A stretch of DNA of 64,000 nt from Lachnospiraceae bacterium OF09-6 (GTDB taxonomy: Bacteria > Bacillota > Clostridia > Lachnospirales > Lachnospiraceae): the NCBI GenBank assembly GCA_003435055.1, contig QUMM01000013.1, positions 1 through 64,000 of the forward strand, read 5' to 3'. Of this stretch, positions 57,895 to 64,000 are shown one piece after another. The notes beneath the pieces are model-generated. The model saw nothing but the letters and a program-made list of their open reading frames with translations, searched no databases and had not been told where the DNA came from. Numbering within the stretch: the first letter of the stretch is position 1; every line of letters begins with the position of its first letter. A program made the position numbers and the translations under genes.

Positions 57895-59219
57895 TCAATA
57901 AGTCGGTCCGCCTACATCGGCTCCCAGTCCGTTGCAGGTATAGCACCATACAATATCGTCTCCGTTCTCCAGTGTATAGCTGGAGCATCCGTAATTCGGG
58001 AACCAGCCGTTTACCTTGTACATCCATCCGGATTCATTTCCACAGTCAAATTCATACAGATTATTGATTCCTTCTACATAATAGCTACTGTACAACGGTG
58101 TCCAGGAATATTCCAGCTGGATTCCGGCATACTCGCATACACGGTTCAGTACATCGAATACGGTTTCCCCATCCTCGAATTCCACATTGCTGGTAGCCAG
58201 GATCACACCGTTCGATGGCACATAGGCTTCTTTTCCGGCATCCAGATTATCCAGGTTGTCCAGAATCGTGTCACAACGGATGGTAATGGTACAGATATTG
58301 GAGCTTTCACCAGAACTGCTGTCTCCTGCCTCCTCCGGCGTGTACTCTTCCATACTGTTCTGACCATCTGCTTCACTGTCGTCCGTCTCTGCTTCAGACT
58401 GTGCTTCGCTTTCCTGTTCGTTCTTATCAGATTTCATATCTTTTTTATTGTCTGCCGGAATCTTTTCTGCATTTAAAGCATTTTCCAGAGCAGTCTGTTT
58501 CTCTGCTGCACGGTCATCCAGTACCTTCTGCAATTCTTCCGGTGTAAAACACAAATCTTTGCTGCTGGCACAGCTCTGTGCCTGACTGATCAGGAATTCA
58601 TTCAGTGATGCTGGCTGCATTTTCTGAATCTGACAAGAAGAAGTACCGTCACTGCTATTCGTTACAGAAAGATACTCTCCTGCTTCTACTCGTTCCTGGG
58701 TACCATCCGCCAATAATATACTGATATCTCCCGCATAAAGATTCAGGCTACTGCTGCCGGACTGTACACTAACAGAGAAAACTGCACCTGACAGTTGTGC
58801 CGTATTTCCAGCAAACGCCACATCAAAAGTACCTTTTTGCTGCTGCATGTCGCCAAATACTTCTCCGGCAGATACCTGCAGTTCATTTTTGTCTGCATCG
58901 CAGGCGGTCAGTGTCACTTCTGACTTCTCATTTAAAATCAGTTTTTCCTGATTCTTCCAGATCAGTTCAGCCTGCGCTCCCTTCTTGGTCTCAATCAGAT
59001 CCCCAGTCTGCAGACGAGAATCCGCATTCAATGTGTAACCAATACCATTCCGCTGAATGTTTACTACGCCCTTTGTCTGTCCACTGGTTACACAGATATC
59101 CTCCGGCTTATCAAACCAGCCTGAATCTTTCCCACTGTCAGCACTCCGCTTGCTGCAATGACCAGGATCAGAAGTACCATGATGATATTCAGCAACCTCT
59201 TTTTCCCTTTTGTTTCCAT
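57895..59219 (-). CDS. Exported FecR-like/DUF4430 (transcobalamin C-domain-like) protein (one frameshift)
   Basis: About 441 residues. Start at 59219, METKGKKRLLNIIMVLLILV, a membrane or signal helix; one G is missing near 59127, and restoring it gives GKDSGWFDKPEDICVTSGQT and on to the long segment. A FecR-like beta domain (RLQTGDLIETKKGAQAELIW, about 65-190), an acidic linker, then DUF4430: ETVFDVLNRVCEYAGIQLEY, SGWMYKVNGWFPNYG, ENGDDIVWCYT. DUF4430 resembles the C-terminal lid domain of transcobalamin. First gene of the ECF operon, 32 bases before the toroid gene. Confidence 0.83.
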
Positions 59220-59262
59220 GTTTTTCCTCCTTCGCTCTTTACCTGTATTCACAGATTATAAA

Positions 59263-59450
59263 TAAAAAAGGTAACGGAAAAAAGATCCCCTCTCGGGGAC
59301 TTCCGTTACCTGATAGATGTCATTTTGCGTATACACCGCTACCTTATTTACTTATAGAACGCATCCACCCGCCGACTCTACGGCAGCGCATTTTCCTGTA
59401 CGGCACCTGCATCCGTTTGCGGAATACGATTCCTGTTGCTCTTTGTCATT
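59263..59450 (-). ncRNA. Unassigned structured leader RNA with terminator, about 190 nt
   Basis: From the start point predicted near 59450 to the T-run at 59263. Elements: hairpin GGAAT/ATTCC, GCCG/CGGC (around 59385), and a final terminator hairpin GGTAACGGAA/TTCCGTTACC with an inner TCCCC/GGGGA arm and TTTTTT (59263-59311). The ribosome site of the DUF4430 gene lies 40 bases beyond. Either a riboswitch/attenuator or a free small RNA. I looked for B12-box, T-box, S-box, FMN and TPP landmarks and found none that fit. Confidence 0.6.
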
Positions 59451-59456
59451 TCTTTT

Positions 59457-59485
59457 ATTATAAAGTGCCGTCAAATATTTGTCAA
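59457..59485 (-). promoter_or_regulatory. Perfect sigma-A promoter of the ECF/DUF4430 operon
   Basis: Minus-strand TTGACA (59480-59485), 17-base spacer, TATAAT (59457-59462). All twelve box bases match consensus. Confidence 0.9.
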
Positions 59486-59637
59486 CGAGCCAAAACACGC
59501 TTTGCGAGTTTTGCTCGTTATCGCGGCATCTACGTTCCACTCTTCGTTTCACTTCAGTCGGTTCAAAGCCAACGTCCACCGGACGTTGTGAACCGGTCGG
59601 TGCTGAACAGGCGCCACTGGCGCTTAGCACCGTCACC
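59484..59637. repeat. Three nested-hairpin palindromes behind the Rpn gene
   Basis: Hairpin 1, AACGAGC/GCTCGTT with inner AAAAC/GTTTT (59484-59519). Hairpin 2, CGGTTC/GAACCG with inner AACGTCC/GGACGTT (59559-59595). Hairpin 3, GGTGCT/AGCACC with inner GCGCCA/TGGCGC (59599-59631), flanked by GGT and ACC. Each is a stem within a stem. The Rpn stop codon lies at the edge of the third. Confidence 0.8.
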
Positions 59638-60781
59638 AATGGTTTATCCATTTTCTGATAACAGCCTCTTCCATACCTACGATCTTTGCTATTTTTTCTA
59701 TCCCTATTCCTTCTTTCCAAAGAATATTAGCAACTTCATGAGCTTTTTGTTCCCTTCCAACTTCACGCTCTGCCTCACGCAGTTTTCTCTCTTCCTCTTC
59801 CTTATCATATTCAAAAATACTCACTTTTTCCACCTCGGTTTGATTTTGATGTGAAAGATCTTCAAGCTTCTCATACCTTTTTAAAAGTCCTTCAGCTGTC
59901 CTCTCATCCAGTCCAAGATCATCACATAGTGCTTTCATAATTTCATTATTAGTTAAGTGAAATCTTTTCGCAACTGTGATCAATGCAATTGCACCATCTT
60001 CTCTTCCAACTTCACGCTCTGCCTCACGCAGCTTTCTCTCTTCCTCTTCCTTATCATATTCAAAAATACTCACTTTTTCCACCTCGGATCTATTCACACG
60101 TAAAAAATCTTCAAGAATCCCCTCACGAATGCATTCCTCTACTGCACGGTGCACTGCTTCATCCAGATTCATTTTCCCTACATACTTTCTTACACGGTCT
60201 ACATACTGTGCATATTCCTTCAATGCTCTGCACTGCTCCAACAATTCCTGATTATGTCCTATGTTGATATTTAATGTCAAAACTTTTAGCTCCAAATCAG
60301 GCTCTCCGGTCAGATTCTCAAATGCAGCCGACAGATATTCCGTCCGGCTGTCCTCCATCTCTTCTGTTCCGTTATAAAATACCAGAAATTTAGGAGCCGG
60401 AATCTTCTGAAGTTTTGATGAGTACAGCGACTTTTTATCTACCAGCTTCTGATATTCACTGGCTATATAGAACAAATCTCGCAGCGGCATATTCGCACTA
60501 TAGGTAGACTGATGTTCATACAAGAACAAATTCGTGTCAATAATAAATGCCAGATCATTCTTCATTCCCATATAAACTGCATTTTCCAGTGTCACAATCT
60601 GTAACTGTTCTGGATCTGTGTATGTCTTACCGGAAACTGCATTGTACAATGACAACAAATGTTCCTTATCCAAAAACAATATCCGAAATACAGTGTCCTT
60701 GTACTTCCGATTGGCTCTCACCCGGTTCACTTTAACCTGTTTTGTCTTCAGCTTATATCGCATTCTCTTCTTTTTTGCCAT
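59633..60781 (-). CDS. Rpn-family PD-(D/E)XK nuclease/transposase-like protein
   Basis: About 382 residues. Start MAKKKRMRYKLKTKQVKVNR (60781) after GAGGAGG; a second good start exists at 60841. The nuclease domain (about 30-250) reads YKDTVFRILFLDKEHLLSLY and NAVYMGMKNDLAFIIDTNLF, with catalytic-type D and E in DLAFIID and LYEHQST. The C-terminal part holds an 85-base direct duplication encoding EKVSIFEYDKEEEERKLREA twice. Rpn proteins promote RecA-independent recombination in E. coli and some act in phage defence. Isolated here, own promoter. Confidence 0.87.
   Translation of the reverse strand: MAKKKRMRYKLKTKQVKVNRVRANRKYKDTVFRILFLDKEHLLSLYNAVSGKTYTDPEQLQIVTLENAVYMGMKNDLAFIIDTNLFLYEHQSTYSANMPLRDLFYIASEYQKLVDKKSLYSSKLQKIPAPKFLVFYNGTEEMEDSRTEYLSAAFENLTGEPDLELKVLTLNINIGHNQELLEQCRALKEYAQYVDRVRKYVGKMNLDEAVHRAVEECIREGILEDFLRVNRSEVEKVSIFEYDKEEEERKLREAEREVGREDGAIALITVAKRFHLTNNEIMKALCDDLGLDERTAEGLLKRYEKLEDLSHQNQTEVEKVSIFEYDKEEEERKLREAEREVGREQKAHEVANILWKEGIGIEKIAKIVGMEEAVIRKWINHW
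59754..60087 (-). repeat. 85-bp in-frame direct repeat inside the Rpn gene
   Basis: Copy one 59754-59838 and copy two 60003-60087 differ at one base and are offset by 249 bases (83 codons). The charged coiled-coil segment is duplicated around an 83-codon module. Confidence 0.92.
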
Positions 60782-61123
60782 AGGCTCCTCCTCTTCTTTG
60801 CGCACAGGAGATCTATGGCCGTATCTGAGTATTACCACCATTTCCTTAGCTCCTGCTTCTTTCTAAATTGTCAATTGAATAGAACGAAAAGCATAAGATC
60901 TCTGAAATGGCGTTGATACTCTGACAGTGCAATGCACTGAGAATGATAAAATATGCTTTTGTGAACTTATACTATCATATATCGGTGCGTTTATCAAGTA
61001 TCTTTTTATGTATTTGTTTGCATCTTTTTGTTTCTATATGTTCTATAACTTTATGTTGCTTTTTCAAATATGTTTCATAAAATGATGTCGGGATCAAAAG
61101 CCATAAACACTGTCACCAATAGC
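60782..61123 (-). promoter_or_regulatory. Gap upstream of rpn, with promoter 60969-60997
   Basis: Minus-strand TTGATA (60992-60997), 17-base spacer, TAGTAT (60969-60974). Downstream of it a palindrome CAGTGCA-A-TGCACTG (60925-60939) lies in the leader, a possible operator. Bases 61000-61090 are T-rich and featureless. A degenerate copy of the stop-linked motif is at 61098-61122. Confidence 0.65.
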
Positions 61124-61168
61124 AAAAAGACCATAGGATCTCATTTCTGAAATCCTACAGTCTTTTCT
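61124..61168 (-). terminator. Terminator of the giant surface protein gene
   Basis: Minus-strand GACTGTAGGAT/ATCCTATGGTC (mostly paired) with a 12-base loop and TTTTT. About 60 bases beyond the stop codon. Confidence 0.8.
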
Positions 61169-61198
61169 AAAAGCTTTATTGCCAAAAGGGACGGTCAT

Positions 61199-61229
61199 AA
61201 AGCCACAAAACACCGTCACCAATGGCTTA
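61199..61229 (-). repeat. Stop-linked dispersed motif, copy D
   Basis: Minus-strand TAAGCCATTGGTGACGGTGT then TTTGTGGCTTT; TAA is the stop of the giant surface protein gene. AAGCCA and TGGCTT pair. A degenerate copy E, GCTATTGGTGACAGTGTTTA, is at 61098-61122. Confidence 0.65.
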
Positions 61230-64000
61230 TTTTGTTACGATCACCGTCACGGTGTATTTCTTCTTACCGGATTTGACTGTGATCTTTGCCTTTCCTGTCT
61301 TCTTGCCTTTAATCACGCCCTTGCTGCTTACGGTCGCAATCTTCTTGTTGGAAGATTTATAAGTAAACTTCTGGGTGGATGTGATCGGGGTTCTAGATGG
61401 CTTCAGGGTCAGCTTCTTGCCTTTCTTCAGTGTTACTTTCTTCTGAAGTCCGGTGATCTTGCTGGTAGCTACCGTCTTCTTTTGTACCTTGACGGTGACT
61501 TTTTTCTGAAGGCCGCTTGCCAGGGTAATGGTCAGGGTTGCTTTGCCGGTCTTCTTACCTGCTTTCAGCACACCACTCTTGGTTACAGTGAAGATCTTGG
61601 TGTTGCTGGACTTGTAGGACTGTACGCTGTCACCGTTTGCCAGACCGGTTACTTTGAATGCACTGGTCTTCTGTTTTACTTTCAGAGGTACAGTGGTTGC
61701 ATTGACCTTGATGGTAGCCTTCAAAGAACTGCCGTAATCTCTGGTTTCTTTTGCTCCACAGCTGCAGGTACGCTCCTGTTTTTCCGGGGCAAATACCGTT
61801 GCATCAGAGATCTTTGTCCATTCGCCATATGCATGAACATGAGATGGTGTCTCCGACTTCGCATTTTTCTCCAGTTCTGCGATCTTGCTTTCTGCATCCG
61901 TCAGCTTCTTCAATGTTTCTGCCGGTACCAGTGCTTTCTGTGCATCTGTCAGCTGATTGTATTCTGCTCTTGCTGCTTCCACTGCTGCCTTGTCTGCCAG
62001 GGTCAGTTTGTCTGTTCCTACGAGGGCATTAATTGCTGCAATTGCATTGTCTGCTACCTGCTGGTCATACATCTTACTTTCTTCTCTGGTATAGTCATCG
62101 GTGTAATGGAAGATAATGACATCACCATCATTCAGGGTCTGTTCGGATACTCCTACATCCGGATGTATACCATTGATCACATCCATCCAGCCAGATCTTG
62201 GTCCGTTATCCATTTCACTTAATGTCATGCCATTCATAGTGATACCTTTTACATAAATGGTATGATACTGATTATCATTATCTGCAATCATTTCAAATCC
62301 ATAGTCTTCTGCTGCTTCCTGCATTACATCATACACCGTTGCATCCGGATCTACATAATATCCTGTTTCCTGAACCCATACGGTCAGGTTGTTATCTGCC
62401 AGTGTGTGGATCTCTCCATCTTTGTCACTGTCGTGCTTCTTATCACCTAACAGGCTGAAGGTGACTTTGATGCTGGTCTTTACTCTGACTCTTACAGTTG
62501 CAGATGCTTCTTTATAAGAGATCGTGACGGTCTGCCAGCCTTTTTTATTAGTATCAAAGCCGGCTACCTGTACCTCTTCGGCTGTCGGGTTTTCTACTCT
62601 TTCATCACTCCAGGTAGCTGTAAATGTCATACCTGACAGGTCAAAGGTCTGACCCATATAGTATTCTGTCTTGTATTCTCCGGAAATCTCCAGTTTTTCT
62701 ACATATACTCTTACACCGTCTGTGTCAGCCAGTGCGGATGCATCTGCTCCAAGAGGGTCATCCGTACGATTGTGCTGTGCTTTCCAGTTGCATCCGCCTA
62801 CTTCCGGACAACCGTCCACACCTTTTTCCGTGCTGAAATAGATACTTCCACTTGCTGTCTCATGTGTTGTGCTGGAAGTATCTACATACTGTACAAAACC
62901 AATGGCTTTTTCTGCACCACAGTCAGATGTATAATAGTTATTTTCAATACCATCGTATTTGTTCAGACTGTCATAGAATCCGATGATTCCACCGACATAA
63001 GTACCTGCGGTTGCAGTTACCTTTCCTGTAAAGGAATTTCCCTTAAAGGAATAACTGCCCCATGACTGAGCCACATAGGTATCTCCTCCAAGAATACCAC
63101 CGACTTTGTCTGCTCCGCTGACTGCGCCACTTGCTGAGCAGTTTGTAATCGCAATTTTAGCACCATTTGGTGCAGTCTGATTCTCATAACCTCCACCACC
63201 AATTCCACCTGCATGTGTACCAGTGGCTTCTACGATACCCTCAAAGCTGCATCTGGAAACGCTGCATAATCCGAGTGCATTATCACGTGTTCCAATGATT
63301 CCGCCCACATAATCTTTTCCGTAAACCGTTGCATAGCTGACACAATTTTCTACAGAGCCCTGCATGCGTCCTGCAATCGAACCGATCATAGACTGATTTT
63401 TGTCATAGCCGATTATAACATTTTTTTCAATGGTACAATTCTTTATCGTTGCCACATAAGCCGCAGAGCATCCGGCAAATGGATTTTCAGAACCAATCTC
63501 AGCACCGACCAGTCCAGATTTTAAGGTACTGGAACCGCTCATCAGTGTTACGCCGTCAATAACAACGGAACTTCCGGAAAGTCCTACCCCATACAGATTA
63601 TTTACCAAACCATAACCGGCAATCTTCGTTCCATAAATCTTTAAGTTTTTAATGGTGGCTCCATTTACATAACCAAATAATGGAAGTCCATTTTCTGGTA
63701 TGGTAATGACCTTTCCATTTCCATCTAAGGTTCCGCTGAATGCATTCAGATTTGTGCCATTTTTAATTTTGTCTGTTCCGTCTTTTGTCACGCCAATCGG
63801 TGTCCAGTCTTTTGGCAGTGTAATATTCTCCTGCTGCTGCAGATATTTTCCATCAAAGGAAAATCCTCTTGCTACCAGTTCTGCTACATCTTTATAATTC
63901 TGTGCGTCTTTGATCTGATACGGATCTCCTTTTGTTCCTGTTCCGCTCAGTTTTTCACCAACCAGACTTTCTGCAGAACGAACCTCGATCTTCGCTGTTG
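61227..64000 (-). CDS. Giant surface protein with GLUG, Ig-like and DUF4430 domains (N-terminus outside window)
   Basis: At least 924 codons, open to the window edge. In order: a repetitive GLUG-type beta-helix region (GSIAGRMQGSVENCVSYATV, SCSEGIVEATGTHAGGIGGG-like repeats), a Big_3-type Ig domain (YYMGQTFDLSGMTFTATWSD), a DUF4430 domain (DATVYDVMQEAAEDYGFEMI, RSGWMDVINGIHPDVGVSEQ), a helical hairpin, and Lys-rich Big_2 repeats to the end (YKSSNKKIATVSSKGVIKGK). No sorting signal; ends like the transglutaminase-like protein at 39 kb. A secreted wall-bound binder is likely. Confidence 0.85.
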   Translation of the reverse strand, partial: TAKIEVRSAESLVGEKLSGTGTKGDPYQIKDAQNYKDVAELVARGFSFDGKYLQQQENITLPKDWTPIGVTKDGTDKIKNGTNLNAFSGTLDGNGKVITIPENGLPLFGYVNGATIKNLKIYGTKIAGYGLVNNLYGVGLSGSSVVIDGVTLMSGSSTLKSGLVGAEIGSENPFAGCSAAYVATIKNCTIEKNVIIGYDKNQSMIGSIAGRMQGSVENCVSYATVYGKDYVGGIIGTRDNALGLCSVSRCSFEGIVEATGTHAGGIGGGGYENQTAPNGAKIAITNCSASGAVSGADKVGGILGGDTYVAQSWGSYSFKGNSFTGKVTATAGTYVGGIIGFYDSLNKYDGIENNYYTSDCGAEKAIGFVQYVDTSSTTHETASGSIYFSTEKGVDGCPEVGGCNWKAQHNRTDDPLGADASALADTDGVRVYVEKLEISGEYKTEYYMGQTFDLSGMTFTATWSDERVENPTAEEVQVAGFDTNKKGWQTVTISYKEASATVRVRVKTSIKVTFSLLGDKKHDSDKDGEIHTLADNNLTVWVQETGYYVDPDATVYDVMQEAAEDYGFEMIADNDNQYHTIYVKGITMNGMTLSEMDNGPRSGWMDVINGIHPDVGVSEQTLNDGDVIIFHYTDDYTREESKMYDQQVADNAIAAINALVGTDKLTLADKAAVEAARAEYNQLTDAQKALVPAETLKKLTDAESKIAELEKNAKSETPSHVHAYGEWTKISDATVFAPEKQERTCSCGAKETRDYGSSLKATIKVNATTVPLKVKQKTSAFKVTGLANGDSVQSYKSSNTKIFTVTKSGVLKAGKKTGKATLTITLASGLQKKVTVKVQKKTVATSKITGLQKKVTLKKGKKLTLKPSRTPITSTQKFTYKSSNKKIATVSSKGVIKGKKTGKAKITVKSGKKKYTVTVIVTK

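Noticed and set aside
59350..59400. T-box (GGGTGGATGCG resembles GGGTGGnACCGCG)
   Set aside because: The ACC needed to pair with the tRNA end is missing, and no aminoacyl-tRNA or amino acid gene follows.
59263..59450. Cobalamin riboswitch upstream of the ECF operon
   Set aside because: I searched for a GGTGnnAnTCC-type core and a GCCACTG box in the right orientation and did not find them. The only GCCACTG lies within the third palindrome behind rpn.
59633..60781. Calling the Rpn gene an insertion sequence
   Set aside because: No terminal inverted repeats or target duplications bracket it, and the flanking palindromes are on one side only.

Overview
The window looks like chromosome from a gut-type Lachnospiraceae (Clostridia, Bacillota). 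Reasons: strong AGGAGG-type ribosome sites, sigma-A promoters with 17-base spacers, an S-box ahead of metK, a sporulation gene (spmB), class B sortase and VQTGD-type surface proteins, and families I associate with this group (DUF951, DUF4317, DUF6128). The species cannot be fixed from sequence alone. No rRNA, tRNA, prophage or insertion sequence was recognised. Most genes lie on the minus strand.

Layout. 1-236: right-hand end of a Cas12a-type (V-A) CRISPR array, read leftward, touching the terminator of the rpsF-ssb-rpsR operon (0.3-1.4 kb). 1.5-6.8 kb: asnS, a VanR/VanS-like pair, sortase B, a sirtuin and DUF951. 7.1-24.3 kb: a ureide (allantoin-derived) catabolic island with pucG, a double-HTH GntR regulator, an LctP-type permease, carbamate kinase, the oxamate carbamoyltransferase subunits AllG/FdrA/AllH, allantoate amidohydrolase and two more transporters. 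Together they predict allantoate -> ureidoglycine -> oxalurate -> oxamate + carbamoyl phosphate -> ATP. 24.4-28.2 kb: MarR-MATE operon and a second two-component system. 28.3-35.6 kb: SAM riboswitch-metK, murA, flavin reductase, CBS/DRTGG pyrophosphatase, a 63-bp tandem repeat and an S1-domain protein. 35.7-47 kb: ECF sigma with a beta-propeller anti-sigma candidate, DUF6128, a secreted transglutaminase-like protein, glgB, tetR, a TPR-AAA protein and spmB. 47-64 kb: surface island with an SpaA-type wall protein, an ECF transporter (T, A1A2, S, T) co-transcribed with an alpha/alpha-toroid protein and a DUF4430 protein, an Rpn-family nuclease, and a partial giant DUF4430/Ig-like surface protein.

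The most interesting part is 50.5-59.5 kb. It is a tightly overlapping operon pairing an ECF importer with an exported alpha/alpha barrel and an exported transcobalamin-C-terminus-like (DUF4430) domain. These are the two folds of vertebrate intrinsic factor, here split over two proteins. A perfect consensus promoter, about 190 nt of unassigned structured leader and a strong intrinsic terminator precede it.

Data caution: at least 15 single-base gaps interrupt otherwise well-conserved genes (FdrA has three). All are losses of one base, nearly all in short homopolymers, and restoring them makes every affected gene length divisible by three. I treat them as probable consensus errors and annotate whole genes across them.
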